Positions 1-10,123 of a stretch of DNA of 64,000 nt are shown one piece after another. This DNA comes from Hoeflea prorocentri (lineage in GTDB: Bacteria; Pseudomonadota; Alphaproteobacteria; Rhizobiales; Rhizobiaceae), in contig NZ_JAPJZI010000001.1 in NCBI RefSeq assembly GCF_027944115.1, positions 4,402,001 to 4,466,000 on the forward strand, in the 5' to 3' direction. Below the pieces are notes generated by a model. It saw only the letters and a program-made list of their open reading frames with translations. It was not told the origin of the DNA and searched no databases. Position 1 is the stretch's first letter, and each line of letters begins with the position of its first letter. Position numbers and translations under genes: made by a program.

Positions 1-146
1 GCCTCGTCAAAAGCGTAGGCAAGCAGGACGTTGGGAATCATGCCCAGCTTTTCCTGACATTTGTCGAAATATGCCTGTGTTTTCGGCCCGAGATCTTCGG
101 CAGGTTTCAAGTCGAGTGCGGTAATGCGTTTGTCTGTGCTGCTCAT
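1..146 (-). CDS. peroxidase-related (AhpD/carboxymuconolactone decarboxylase-like) protein, 3'-truncated by the window edge
   Basis: Reading the minus strand from the ATG at 146-144 gives about 48 residues starting MSSTDKRITALDLKPAEDLG and continuing with a Lys-Leu-Gly-Met-Ile-Pro-Asn-Val stretch. The KxGMIPNVLxAYA pattern is typical of the N-terminus of AhpD-fold peroxidase-related enzymes, which reduce peroxides with a CxxC pair. That pair would lie beyond the window edge, so catalysis cannot be judged. The gene is divergent from the glutamate dehydrogenase gene, leaving 165 bp for both promoters. Family assignment rests on the N-terminal pattern only. Confidence 0.6.
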   Translation of the reverse strand, partial: MSSTDKRITALDLKPAEDLGPKTQAYFDKCQEKLGMIPNVLLAYAFDE

Positions 147-311
147 GGCTGTGCTCCGGTTAAATTTTTCGGCGATGAAAAATCACGCTGTATCCGCTGA
201 CACTTTGGTCTAAGGTCCTAGTGGTCGAAAGCTGAATGCTGACCAGGCAACGGTCTAACACCGCAAGCAAGGCAAGGTCGAGAACCTTGAGGCACTGAGG
301 GGGAGAAAGAC

Positions 312-3300
312 ATGGGGACGCGACGGCACCCAAAGCGTGACAAGCAGATTGCACGCATCGCGGAAATCCTCAGCAAAAGCAAGAAACCCTATATCGATCC
401 GGATCAGATTTTCGGGCATGTGAGCGCCGATGACGTGCTGCTTTACCGGCCGGAGGCGCTTGCCGCGGCCGCTGCGCACGCGCGCGCGCATCTGGAGAAG
501 TGGAACGGGAACGACATGCACATCCATGTCGGACCGGTCGAGGGTGTGGACCTTGCCGGGCGCACACTGACGGTCATTACCGTGATCGACAGGAATATGC
601 CGTTCATTTTTGATTCCGTGATGGGCGAGGTTTCCCATGCCCATCGCGATATCTGCCTGGCGGCGCATCCGGTGCTCAAACTGCAGCGTTCGACGGACGG
701 GACCATCAAGGATATCGATCTGGCGGTTGCGGGAAAGACAACCGACGGGTGGGAAAAGGTCAGCCTGATCCAGATACATCTGCCGCGTATTTCGGCCGAG
801 GCGATCAAGCTTTTGACGATAAACCTCATGCGGGTGCTTGATCAGGTGCACCGGGCGGTTGCCGATTGGCGGCCCATGCTGGAACGGCTCGACCGGACGG
901 TGACGGAAATCCAGAACGCCGGAGGCAGCCAGCATCTGGCCGAGCGGCAGGAGGCGCTGGCCTTTCTCGAATGGCTGCGTGACGACAATTTCACGTTCCT
1001 CGGCATGCGCGATTACCATTTCCGGGGAAGCGGGCGTGACGCTGCGGTCGAGCGCGCCGAAAAAACCGGCCTCGGCATCCTCTCCGATCCGGAAGTCAGG
1101 GTTTTGCGGCGCGGCAACGATCCCGTTACCACCACGCCGGAACTGTTGGCGTTCCTTCAGGGCCCGGATGCGCTGATTGTTACCAAGGCCAACGTACGCT
1201 CACTGGTACACCGCCGGACCTACATGGATTATGTGGGAGTCAAACGCTACGACGAGAACGGCCGGGTGACCGGCGAACTGCGCATCGTCGGCCTGTTTAC
1301 CTCAACGGCCTACACACGCTCGGTCCAGCGCATACCCCTGCTGCGGTCGAAGGTGGATGCGGTGGTGGAGAGTTTCGGGTTCGACCAGGAAAGCCATTCG
1401 GGCAAAGTGCTGCTCAACGCGCTTGAAAGCTATCCGCGTGACGAGCTGTTCCAGGTTGATGTGCCCATGCTTGCAGGGTTTTGCGAGCAGATCATCGAAC
1501 TGAGCGACCGGCCCCGCGTTCGTGTGCTGCCACGCATCGACCGGTTTGATCGCTTCGTTTCCGTCCTCGTCTATGTTCCAAGGGACCAGTATGACACGGA
1601 CGCACGCAGCCGGATCGGGGCTTACCTGAGGGAAGCGTTCGATGCGCGCCTGTCCGCATACTATCCGGCATTTCCAGAAGGGAGCGTCGCGCGGGTGCAT
1701 TTTGTACTCGGACGCTCCGGCGGGCGCACGCCGCGTATCTCGCAAGAGGTTCTAGAAAATGCGGTGCGCCGCATCGTGACACGCTGGGAAGACCGGTTTT
1801 CCAACCTTGCCGGCGTCGATGCGCTGGCACTCCACACATCCGACGGCTACCGCGACCACTTCACCCCGGAAGAGGCGGTCGAGGACCTGCCGAGTTTCCT
1901 GCAGTGCAGCCAGGACCATCCGATCTGCATTGATTTTTATCAGCGCGACGGTGAAGCGAGTGAAAATCTCTCACTCAAGATCTTTCATATCGACGCGCCC
2001 GTAGCCTTGTCGCGGCGGGTTCCCCTGCTTGAAAACCTTGGTTTCAACGTGATCAGCGAACAGACATTTGAAGTTGCCGTCGGCGTTGATGTGACCAAGA
2101 CCCGCAAGGTGCTGCTGCATAATATGGAGCTCGTGCACAGCGAAGGGAGGGCGGTCGATCTTGCGCGGCTTGTCGATTTTCTGGACGATGCCTTTTTGTC
2201 GACCTGGTTCGGCAAAATCAACAATGACGGCTTCAACAGGCTGGTTATCAATGCCGGCCTGACGGTGCGCGAAGCTGAGGTGTTGAGGGCTTATTCGCGC
2301 TATCTGCGGCAAACCGGTATCACCTATTCGCAAGGCTATATTGCCGGTACGCTTAACCGCTATCCGCTGATTGCCGCCGATATCGTCGGCCTTTTCAAAG
2401 CCCGGTTCGATCCGGCGTTGCGGGTCAAGGCGGCCGGCAAGGATTTTGACGATACTGTCGAGCGGATCGAAACCGCGCTCACACGTGTTCCGAGCCTTGA
2501 TGACGATCGTATCTTGCGCCGTTACGTGAATGCGATCTCCTCGACCTTGCGCACGAACTATTTTCAGAAAAACGCCGATGGTACGCCGCTCGATACGTTG
2601 GCGTTCAAGCTTGATCCCCGGGCTCTCGACGGCATTCCGGAGCCCAGGCCCTTCCGGGAGATATTCGTGTTCGGCTCGGAAGTCGAAGGTGTTCATCTGC
2701 GCTTCGGACCGATTGCCAGGGGTGGCCTGCGATGGTCGGACCGGGCACAGGATTACCGCACCGAGGTGCTGGGCCTCGTCAAGGCGCAGCAGGTCAAGAA
2801 TGCGGTCATCGTGCCGGTCGGCTCCAAGGGTGGCTTTCACCCGAAGAAGCTGCCGACGAACGGAACCCGGGACGATGTGTTCGCCGCCGGGCGAAAGGCC
2901 TATGAAACATTCATTTCCACCTTGCTTTCGGTGACGGACAATATCGTCGACGGCAAGGTCGTCGGCCCAAGGAACACGCGCCGCCATGACAGCGAAGACC
3001 CGTATTTCGTGGTGGCCGCCGACAAGGGTACGGCGACCTTTTCAGACACCGCCAATGCCATCAGCCAGGCGCATCATTTCTGGCTGGACGATGCATTCGC
3101 GTCCGGCGGGTCCGACGGATACGATCACAAGAAGATGGGCATTACCGCCCGTGGAGCCTGGGAAGCCGTCGAGAGACATTTCCGGGAAATGGATATCGAT
3201 ATCCAGAAGACCGAGTTTACGGTCGCCGGCGTCGGCGACATGTCCGGCGATGTCTTCGGAAACGGCATGCTCCTGTCGCCGAAGATCCGGCTTGTCGCCG

Positions 3301-5105
3301 CGTTCGATCATCGCGACATCTTCATCGATCCCGATCCGGACTGCAAAACCAGCTTTGCCGAGCGCAAACGTCTGTTCGATCTCGGCCGGTCGAGCTGGCA
3401 GGATTATGACACATCCGTTCTGTCACCCGGAGGGATGATCATTTCACGGTCCGAAAAAACCGTCACCTTAACCAAGCAGGCGGCGGCCGCGATCGGCCTT
3501 TCGGCGACAACGGCCTCTCCCTTCGACATCATCACCGCCATATTGAAGACGCAGATCGATCTCCTGTGGTTCGGCGGTATCGGGACCTACATCAAGGCGT
3601 CCGGTGAAAGTGATGCCGATGTGGGGGACCGCACCAACGATGCGGTGCGCGTCACCGCCAGCCAGGTCGGCGCCAAGGTCATTGGCGAAGGCGCCAATCT
3701 CGGTGTGACGCAGCGCGGCCGGATTGAATTCAACCTGTGCGGAGGCCGCTGCAATTCGGATGCGATCGACAATTCCGCAGGTGTCAATTCGTCCGACCTT
3801 GAGGTTAATATCAAGATTGCGCTGGCCGCGGCGATGCGTGCCGGACGCTTGACGCTTGCCAACCGGAACAAGCTGCTGACGGCAATGACCGACGAAGTGG
3901 CCGAGCTGGTGCTGCGCAACAATTATCTCCAGACCCTGGCGATTTCACTTGTTGAGCGGCGCAGCGCCCGGGCCACCGGCGACCTGATACGGCTAATGAA
4001 CCGGCTGGAAGCCGACGGTCAATTGGACAGGCAGGTCGAGACCCTGCCCGACAACCAGACCCTCACCGAACGCCTGGCCGGGAATAAACCGCTCACACGG
4101 GCCGAAATAGGCGTTTTGCTTTCCTATGCCAAAATCGTGCTTTTTGACGATCTGACGCGTAGCGCACTGCCGGACGATCCCTATTTCGAAACCGATCTGA
4201 TGGATTATTTTCCGCAGCGCATGCACAAATCCTACGGAAAAGACATCAAGGAGCATCGTCTCAGACGAGAGATCATCGGCACGGTGCTGGCGAATGATGC
4301 CATCAATCGCGGCAGCCCGATCTTCATCAGCCGGCTGGTCGATGCGACCGGCATGCTGCCGTCCGATATCGTCAAGACCTATGTGATGGTGCGTGACGGG
4401 CTCGGGCTGACGGCGCTCTATGATGCGATCGATGCCCTGGACAACAAGGTGCCGGGCGCTGTTCAGAACGAGCTTTATGCGGGTGTCGGTCATGTCATCC
4501 AGATTGTCTCGCGCTGGGCTCTGAAGACCGGGGCCAGTTCCGAACCGCTTGGACCGACCGTCAAGGCGGTTCAGGCCGCCGTCGAAGGCCTCGACGGGGT
4601 GCTGCCGACGCTGCTGCCCGAGTTCATGAGACAGGAATCGGAGCGTTGGCTTGCACATACTGTCGGCCATGGGGTTCCGAAGAAGCTTGCCGGCAAACTA
4701 TCGCACCTGCCTGGCCTGGCGCTGATTCCGGAAATCATGCTGATCGCACAATCATCCGGGGCTGATCTGGTCAAGACCGCCAAGGCGTTTTTCGATGTGA
4801 CGGAGCTTTTCCGTATCAGCCGGATGGACAGTGCCGCACACCAGACTAATGTCTCCGATCATTATGAGGCGCTGGCCATCGCCCGCAGCCTGGACGAGAT
4901 TACAGCGGCCCGGCGCGATATCACCAGGGCCGCGCTGGAGAATTACGGCAAGGAAAAGGAACCGGTCGCAGCCTGGCATGCGGCGGACCAGGTGCGTATC
5001 GACCGGGCGCATGAGCGGATCACCGAGCTGATTGAGGGCGGCGAGATCAATGTTGCGCGCCTCACGGTCGCAGCAGGCATGATGGGCGACATCGCCCGTG
5101 GATAA
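312..5105 (+). CDS. gdhB: NAD-specific glutamate dehydrogenase, GDH180 class
   Basis: This 1597-aa protein has the length of the very large NAD-dependent glutamate dehydrogenases of alphaproteobacteria and pseudomonads, which convert glutamate to 2-oxoglutarate and ammonium in the cytoplasm, mainly for amino-acid catabolism. The N-terminal half carries the regulatory ACT-like regions of this class. The catalytic core lies around residues 800-850, with ARGGLRWSDR, a DYRTEVLGLVKAQ stretch and the lysine-rich GSKGGFHPKK loop. A GEGANLGVTQRGR segment near residue 1125 belongs to the nucleotide-binding part. The ATG at 312 follows a purine-rich GGGGGAGAAAG ribosome-binding site. The MFS transporter gene starts 30 bp downstream on the same strand and may be cotranscribed. 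No frameshift or missing segment was seen. Confidence 0.95.
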   Translation: MGTRRHPKRDKQIARIAEILSKSKKPYIDPDQIFGHVSADDVLLYRPEALAAAAAHARAHLEKWNGNDMHIHVGPVEGVDLAGRTLTVITVIDRNMPFIFDSVMGEVSHAHRDICLAAHPVLKLQRSTDGTIKDIDLAVAGKTTDGWEKVSLIQIHLPRISAEAIKLLTINLMRVLDQVHRAVADWRPMLERLDRTVTEIQNAGGSQHLAERQEALAFLEWLRDDNFTFLGMRDYHFRGSGRDAAVERAEKTGLGILSDPEVRVLRRGNDPVTTTPELLAFLQGPDALIVTKANVRSLVHRRTYMDYVGVKRYDENGRVTGELRIVGLFTSTAYTRSVQRIPLLRSKVDAVVESFGFDQESHSGKVLLNALESYPRDELFQVDVPMLAGFCEQIIELSDRPRVRVLPRIDRFDRFVSVLVYVPRDQYDTDARSRIGAYLREAFDARLSAYYPAFPEGSVARVHFVLGRSGGRTPRISQEVLENAVRRIVTRWEDRFSNLAGVDALALHTSDGYRDHFTPEEAVEDLPSFLQCSQDHPICIDFYQRDGEASENLSLKIFHIDAPVALSRRVPLLENLGFNVISEQTFEVAVGVDVTKTRKVLLHNMELVHSEGRAVDLARLVDFLDDAFLSTWFGKINNDGFNRLVINAGLTVREAEVLRAYSRYLRQTGITYSQGYIAGTLNRYPLIAADIVGLFKARFDPALRVKAAGKDFDDTVERIETALTRVPSLDDDRILRRYVNAISSTLRTNYFQKNADGTPLDTLAFKLDPRALDGIPEPRPFREIFVFGSEVEGVHLRFGPIARGGLRWSDRAQDYRTEVLGLVKAQQVKNAVIVPVGSKGGFHPKKLPTNGTRDDVFAAGRKAYETFISTLLSVTDNIVDGKVVGPRNTRRHDSEDPYFVVAADKGTATFSDTANAISQAHHFWLDDAFASGGSDGYDHKKMGITARGAWEAVERHFREMDIDIQKTEFTVAGVGDMSGDVFGNGMLLSPKIRLVAAFDHRDIFIDPDPDCKTSFAERKRLFDLGRSSWQDYDTSVLSPGGMIISRSEKTVTLTKQAAAAIGLSATTASPFDIITAILKTQIDLLWFGGIGTYIKASGESDADVGDRTNDAVRVTASQVGAKVIGEGANLGVTQRGRIEFNLCGGRCNSDAIDNSAGVNSSDLEVNIKIALAAAMRAGRLTLANRNKLLTAMTDEVAELVLRNNYLQTLAISLVERRSARATGDLIRLMNRLEADGQLDRQVETLPDNQTLTERLAGNKPLTRAEIGVLLSYAKIVLFDDLTRSALPDDPYFETDLMDYFPQRMHKSYGKDIKEHRLRREIIGTVLANDAINRGSPIFISRLVDATGMLPSDIVKTYVMVRDGLGLTALYDAIDALDNKVPGAVQNELYAGVGHVIQIVSRWALKTGASSEPLGPTVKAVQAAVEGLDGVLPTLLPEFMRQESERWLAHTVGHGVPKKLAGKLSHLPGLALIPEIMLIAQSSGADLVKTAKAFFDVTELFRISRMDSAAHQTNVSDHYEALAIARSLDEITAARRDITRAALENYGKEKEPVAAWHAADQVRIDRAHERITELIEGGEINVARLTVAAGMMGDIARG

Positions 5106-5135
5106 CAACAGCACGATAAGCCTGGAGACACGGCC

Positions 5136-6515
5136 ATGAGCGACGCGGCACAGGCGAGCGGAGGCGGCCAGGCGGATCGCAAGGGCATATTCGGCTGGAT
5201 GATGTTCGACTGGGCGACACAGCCCTTTCATACGCTGATCATCACATTCGTCTTTGCACCCTATTTTACTTCCCATGTCGCCGAAAGCGCGGTCAAAGGG
5301 CAGGAAATCTGGGGTTACGCAACAGGGTTCGGCGGTCTTTTTATCGCTTTTCTCGCGCCGGTTCTGGGCGCGATTGCGGACAATACCGGTTCGCGCAAGC
5401 CGTGGATCGTCTTCTTTTCCATATTCGGTGTCGTCGGGTGCTGGCTTTTGTGGTTTGCCGCCCCGGGTGCAAACGGTGTCACCGTTGCCGTCATCGGCGT
5501 TGTCCTCGGTTTGATCGGCATGGAGTTTGCGGCGGTGTTCAACAATGCGATGATGCCGGATCTGGTGCCGCGCGAAAGACTGGGGCGCCTGTCCGGGTCT
5601 GCCTGGGCTCTTGGTTACATCGGCGGAATTGTCTCCCTTGTCATCGTTCTGGGCTTCATGTCAGCCCCGCCGGAAACCGGAAAAACGCTGTTCGGGCTGA
5701 CGCCAATCTTCGGGCTCGATCCGGTAAGCTATGAAGGTGACAGGGCAGCGGGACCACTGAGCGCGCTCTGGTATGTGATCTTTGTGTTGCCGATGTTTCT
5801 TTTCACACCCGATTCCCATCGTATGATGTCGCATAGCGGAGCGATCAAGAGGGGTCTTCGCGAACTTGCCGATACGCTGCGTGCCCTGCCGTCGCAGCGC
5901 AGCTATTTCAGCTATCTGCTGTCCAGCATGCTTTACCGGGACGGACTGAACGCACTTTATGCCTTTGGCGGGATCTACGCGGCAGGCGTGCTTGGATGGT
6001 CAATCATCCAGATTGGGGTGTTCGGCATCCTTGCGGCGTTTACAGGCGTTTTCGGCGGCTGGCTGGGCGGGAAGGCGGACGATCGTTACGGACCGAGGCT
6101 TGTTGTCAGCATTTCGATCTTTATCCTGACATTTTGCTGCCTGGTCATTGTCTCGACGTCCAAACAGGAGGTGTTTTTCATCACGGTCGGCACAGCGGAT
6201 TCTCCGTCGTCGCTGCCGCACCACGTGTTCTACATTGCAGGTTGCCTGATCGGCGCGTCGGGTGCGGCCTTGCAGGCCGCCTCCAGGACACTCCTGGTAG
6301 ACCAGGTGTCCCCGGACCGGGTGACCGAGGCGTTCGGACTCTATGCGTTGTCGGGCAAGGCGACGACATTTGTCGGGCCGTTGCTGATTGCCGAGGCGAC
6401 AGGTTTTTTTGAAAGTCAGCGTCTCGGCGTGACCCCGGTTATCGTTCTGTTCGTCCTCGGCGTCATCCTGCTGCGGTTCGTGCAAAGCGCGCACGAGCGA
6501 CCGTCACACTCCTGA
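5136..6515 (+). CDS. MFS transporter, UMF1/Atg22-like
   Basis: This 459-aa integral membrane protein belongs to the UMF1 (Atg22-like) branch of the major facilitator superfamily. Evidence is the N-terminal GWMMFDWATQPFHTLI segment, the GAIADNTGSRKPWI loop after the second membrane segment, and a GGKADDRYGPR loop at the start of the second half, with about twelve hydrophobic segments overall. Atg22 in yeast exports amino acids from the vacuole; the substrate of bacterial relatives is unknown. The position 30 bp after a glutamate dehydrogenase gene would fit amino-acid transport, but that is inference. The ATG at 5136 follows TGGAGA. The gene converges on purH, with 20 bp between them. Confidence 0.85.
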   Translation: MSDAAQASGGGQADRKGIFGWMMFDWATQPFHTLIITFVFAPYFTSHVAESAVKGQEIWGYATGFGGLFIAFLAPVLGAIADNTGSRKPWIVFFSIFGVVGCWLLWFAAPGANGVTVAVIGVVLGLIGMEFAAVFNNAMMPDLVPRERLGRLSGSAWALGYIGGIVSLVIVLGFMSAPPETGKTLFGLTPIFGLDPVSYEGDRAAGPLSALWYVIFVLPMFLFTPDSHRMMSHSGAIKRGLRELADTLRALPSQRSYFSYLLSSMLYRDGLNALYAFGGIYAAGVLGWSIIQIGVFGILAAFTGVFGGWLGGKADDRYGPRLVVSISIFILTFCCLVIVSTSKQEVFFITVGTADSPSSLPHHVFYIAGCLIGASGAALQAASRTLLVDQVSPDRVTEAFGLYALSGKATTFVGPLLIAEATGFFESQRLGVTPVIVLFVLGVILLRFVQSAHERPSHS

Positions 6516-6535
6516 CCGCTGAACTTCAGACCAGG

Positions 6536-8152
6536 CTAATGCCTGAAATGACGCATGCCGGTCAGGACCATGGCAATGCCGGCGTCGTTTGCGGCCCTGA
6601 TAACCTCATCGTCGCGCATCGAACCGCCCGGCTGGATGACCGAGGTTGCGCCGGCCTCGATAGCCGACAGAAGGCCATCGGCGAACGGGAAAAAAGCGTC
6701 CGAGGCCACGGCGGAGCCCTTTGTGAGCGGCTCGTTGAGCCCCATTGTCTGCGCTGCGTCCCGGGCTTTCCTGGCGGCGATGCGGGCGGAATCGACACGG
6801 CTCATCTGGCCTGCGCCGATCCCGACCGTCGCGCCGTCTTTTGCATAGACGATGGCGTTGGATTTGACATGTTTAGCAACGCGGAATGCGAATTTGAGAT
6901 CGCGCAATTCGCCCTCGCTCGGTACCCGTTCCGTGACGATCTTCAATTCGAGATCGTCGATCACACCCTTGTCGCGAGACTGGACAAGCAGGCCGCCGGC
7001 GACGGTCTTTGCCGTCAGGCCGGAAGCGCGCGGATCGGGAAGGCCACCGGTTGTCAAAAGGCGCAGATTCTTCTTTGCGGAAAGGATCTGCAGGGCCTCT
7101 TGAGAGGCATCCGGCGCGATGATGACCTCGGTGAAAATCTTGACGACTTCCTCGGCGGTCTTTGCATCGAGCGGCGCATTGAACGCGACGATGCCGCCGA
7201 AGGCCGATACGGGATCGCAGGCCAGCGCCTTGCGGTAGGCATCGCCTAGATCTTCTGCGGTGCCGACGCCGCATGGGTTGGCGTGTTTTATGATGGCGCA
7301 GGCGGGACCAGCCTCGGGTGAGAACTCGCCGACAAGTTCAAAGGCCGCATCCGTGTCGTTTATATTGTTATAGGACAGCTGCTTGCCCTGGTGCTGGGTT
7401 GCCGTGGCGACACCCGGGCGCGCTTCACCGGTAACGTAGAAGCCGGCGCTCTGGTGCGGGTTCTCACCGTAACGCATGACGTCGCGCAGGCTTCCGGCCA
7501 AAGCACGGTGGCGCGGTGTTTCGATATCCAGTTCGCCGGCAAACCAATTGGAAATTGCCGCGTCATAGGCTGCGGTCCGGCCATAGGCTTTTGCAGCCAT
7601 GTGCTTGCGGAACTCATAGGTCAGCGCGCCATTGGCGCTTTCCAGCTCCTCGATCAGTGCCTGATAGTCCGAGGGATCGGTGACGACGGTCACATAGGCG
7701 TGGTTTTTCGCAGCGGCGCGTATCATTGCCGGGCCGCCGATATCGATATTCTCAACCGTGGTCGGATAATCGCCTCCGGCCGCCCGCACGGCCTCGAAGG
7801 GGTAAAGGTTGATGATTGCGATATCGATGTCGAGGATGCCGTTTTCCTCCATCACCTTTCGATGCTGGTCATCGTCGCGGATCGAGAGCAGTCCACCGTG
7901 CACCCCCGGATGCAGGGTCTTGACCCGGCCATCCATGATTTCCGGAAAACCGGTGATGTCGGAAACATCGCGAACAGCCAGACCGGCAGCGGCTATGGCT
8001 GCGGCGGTTCCACCGGTGGAGATGAGCTCGATGCCGTGGGCCGCCAGAGCCGCCGCGAGGTTGTTGAGCCCGGTCTTGTCGGACACGGAAAGAAGGGCGC
8101 GTTTGGGTTTGACATGGTCCGGCGCGGGGATTTTCTTGGAGGCAACAGCCAT
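6536..8152 (-). CDS. purH: bifunctional AICAR transformylase/IMP cyclohydrolase
   Basis: This 538-aa cytoplasmic enzyme catalyses the last two steps of IMP synthesis: formylation of AICAR with 10-formyl-tetrahydrofolate, then ring closure. The N-terminal MGS-like cyclohydrolase domain shows [21 protein letters not shown] and the [17 protein letters not shown] motif. The transformylase domain follows, with [19 protein letters not shown] and the C-terminal [10 protein letters not shown] segment. The length matches the family. It is the third gene in the minus-strand series rsmB / heparinase-like / purH, an order common in Hyphomicrobiales. A gap of 167 bp separates it from the heparinase-like gene, so it may have its own promoter. 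Confidence 0.97.
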   Translation of the reverse strand: MAVASKKIPAPDHVKPKRALLSVSDKTGLNNLAAALAAHGIELISTGGTAAAIAAAGLAVRDVSDITGFPEIMDGRVKTLHPGVHGGLLSIRDDDQHRKVMEENGILDIDIAIINLYPFEAVRAAGGDYPTTVENIDIGGPAMIRAAAKNHAYVTVVTDPSDYQALIEELESANGALTYEFRKHMAAKAYGRTAAYDAAISNWFAGELDIETPRHRALAGSLRDVMRYGENPHQSAGFYVTGEARPGVATATQHQGKQLSYNNINDTDAAFELVGEFSPEAGPACAIIKHANPCGVGTAEDLGDAYRKALACDPVSAFGGIVAFNAPLDAKTAEEVVKIFTEVIIAPDASQEALQILSAKKNLRLLTTGGLPDPRASGLTAKTVAGGLLVQSRDKGVIDDLELKIVTERVPSEGELRDLKFAFRVAKHVKSNAIVYAKDGATVGIGAGQMSRVDSARIAARKARDAAQTMGLNEPLTKGSAVASDAFFPFADGLLSAIEAGATSVIQPGGSMRDDEVIRAANDAGIAMVLTGMRHFRH

Positions 8153-8319
8153 TTCAGGCTCCTGATTGGTCGGGCACTACGGGAAGAGACGGTCTTGCCG
8201 CTCTGCCGTTCGCCTAACACAGTGGTGCCCGATATTAAACCGGTGCGCGGCTTGAATACCCGATGATCTTTGATTGCAGGCTTTTCGATAGGCGTTGACG
8301 GTCATGGGACCGCCCTGTG

Positions 8320-10029
8320 TCACGTCCTTTTGGGCTTTGGAACCGTGCGCACAAGACTCCAGGAAATCTCCGAATGCCGCGCGATGATGAAATGAATGAC
8401 AATCTGCTGGGAGCGGCGCGGGCCGGCGAGATCGGCGAAGAAGATGTCCTCCTCGATTTCGGCCTCGATATCCGGCGAGAAGAATTTCCAGTATTCCCCA
8501 TCCGGCGCGGTGAGCACGATGTCGCCATTGCTGTCATGGCTGATGACAATCTTGGGATGGATGTGAAAACGGATCGCCCCTTGCGTTTTCTCATCGATCG
8601 CCAGGCTGTGGTTGGCCGATTTGGCGATGCGGTCGCGTCCGGTCACCATGTTTCCGTCAGCGCTCAACTGGATGGACCGCTCGTGAATCAACCCGAATGC
8701 GCTGGCATATCCATCGTGCCGTGCGACAAAGCCCTGTCTCCCGTCCGCCTCGTCGCGGCGTTCAATATCCACCTTCTGCGGGCCGTTGGTGAGGATCGGA
8801 CCGAGGAAACCGGACGAGGAGATGGTCGCCGATGAGGTATCGTCGACTATCAGTGTCGAGTGGGCGGCGGTTGAACGGGCAAGCCTGCGGTATTCACCAT
8901 GATGAAAAGCCGGCGCGCCGGCATTGACGATGAAACGGTGGTGCCCGGATGACAGCTCAAAGGACAGGCAACCGGCATGGGCGGTCGCGGACAGCTCTCC
9001 CGCGGGATAGGGACCCGTATCGGCAATGATGACCGTGTTGTGGTTGAAGAGCCGCTGATAATTCATCTGCGGGGTAAGACGCGGCGGCTCGCCGGTCGAT
9101 TCGTCATAGCGAAGCACGGATAAAAGCCGGTCGGCCGGCTGCGCGGTGGTGCCGTTGAACAGAGCCAGTGTTCCGTCGACATGGCGGAAGAAGCGCAGTG
9201 CCTGAAACATCCGATCGATGCTGGAAACAAGACCCTTCGGCGGCGTGTATCCGAGATTGAGGTAAGTCTGTCGAAGCGGTAGGAGGTCCGCAAGCAGGGT
9301 CATCGCCACCTGCGGGTTGCGCGAGACATGCCCGCCATCGGCGAGTATCTGCCTTTCGATTTCCTGATCGAGATTTCGGGCGGCGGTTTTGATTGCCGCC
9401 GGCCTTGCCGGAAGCGCAAGCGTTGCCATGGCGAGCGCTATGCGCACACGGAACCGTTTTTCGCCGTCGCGCATGGCGGGGGCGACCTGGCGAAGATAGC
9501 GGATCTGAAGCGCGAGGCTCTTGATGAAACGCCGGTAAAACCCGCGATCCTGATTTTTCAGGATAATGGGTGAGTGGGAAAGCCATGCTATGACACGCTG
9601 TGCGGTGACGTTGGCATCCCAGGCGACACCAACATATTGCCGGCCCCAGAGGCTGATCCAGTCTTCGGTCAGCGACCGCGCGTCAGCGAATGCCTCCGGC
9701 GTATTGTCCGCCCGCAAATGCCGCAGCCAGCGAAAACTGTGCAGCATTTCGTCAAACCCGAGAGACGGTCCGGTGTAGAGAAAGGGTGATTTGCCATCCG
9801 TTTCGAGAACACGCCCGGCGAGCGGGAAACGACCGTGATGGACCTCGTGCGCTATATAGGGATCGGCAATGCGCAGATCCGTCGGCGCGACAACCAGCCG
9901 ATCCGGTGCCGCACCCATGAAACGCCAGGGATTCAGGCGGCCGACTGCAATCCGGCGGGATACACGACGCCAGCTCTCACGGAAATACAACGGCAAAAAT
10001 TGCCGGAAATGCACCAGTACTGCCGCCAA
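8320..10029 (-). CDS. heparinase II/III family protein
   Basis: This 569-aa protein matches the heparinase II/III-like family found between rsmB and purH in many Hyphomicrobiales. The N-terminal two thirds form an alpha/alpha-toroid. The C-terminal beta-rich domain contains HAGCLSFELSSGHHRFIVN, then AARSTAAHSTLIVDD-type sequence with the His-rich patch of the polysaccharide lyase fold, and RDRIAKSANHSLAIDEKT. Members cleave uronic-acid polysaccharides by beta-elimination, but for this genomic subgroup the substrate is not known and a cell-envelope role is only suspected. No clear signal peptide is visible. The start used is a TTG at 10029, which keeps the basic FRESWRRVSRR N-terminus usual in the group; it is less certain than the rest. 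Confidence 0.85.
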   Translation of the reverse strand: MAAVLVHFRQFLPLYFRESWRRVSRRIAVGRLNPWRFMGAAPDRLVVAPTDLRIADPYIAHEVHHGRFPLAGRVLETDGKSPFLYTGPSLGFDEMLHSFRWLRHLRADNTPEAFADARSLTEDWISLWGRQYVGVAWDANVTAQRVIAWLSHSPIILKNQDRGFYRRFIKSLALQIRYLRQVAPAMRDGEKRFRVRIALAMATLALPARPAAIKTAARNLDQEIERQILADGGHVSRNPQVAMTLLADLLPLRQTYLNLGYTPPKGLVSSIDRMFQALRFFRHVDGTLALFNGTTAQPADRLLSVLRYDESTGEPPRLTPQMNYQRLFNHNTVIIADTGPYPAGELSATAHAGCLSFELSSGHHRFIVNAGAPAFHHGEYRRLARSTAAHSTLIVDDTSSATISSSGFLGPILTNGPQKVDIERRDEADGRQGFVARHDGYASAFGLIHERSIQLSADGNMVTGRDRIAKSANHSLAIDEKTQGAIRFHIHPKIVISHDSNGDIVLTAPDGEYWKFFSPDIEAEIEEDIFFADLAGPRRSQQIVIHFIIARHSEISWSLVRTVPKPKRT

Positions 10030-10123
10030 TCCTAGTCCCCGTATACCCCATTCCTGGGGCCCCTTGGCTCAACTATACCACAAGACCATATGACCCGCAG
10101 GTATAATTTTCAGATACGAACAA

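Noticed and set aside
255-1019. Long minus-strand frames opposite the glutamate dehydrogenase (for example 254 codons)
   Set aside because: They are antisense shadows of a conserved gene, common in GC-rich DNA, with no family match.
8171-8232. TCGGGCAC / GTGCCCGA inverted repeat upstream of purH
   Set aside because: The arms are only 8 bp with a 46-bp loop; this is not distinguishable from chance. No purine riboswitch pattern was seen.
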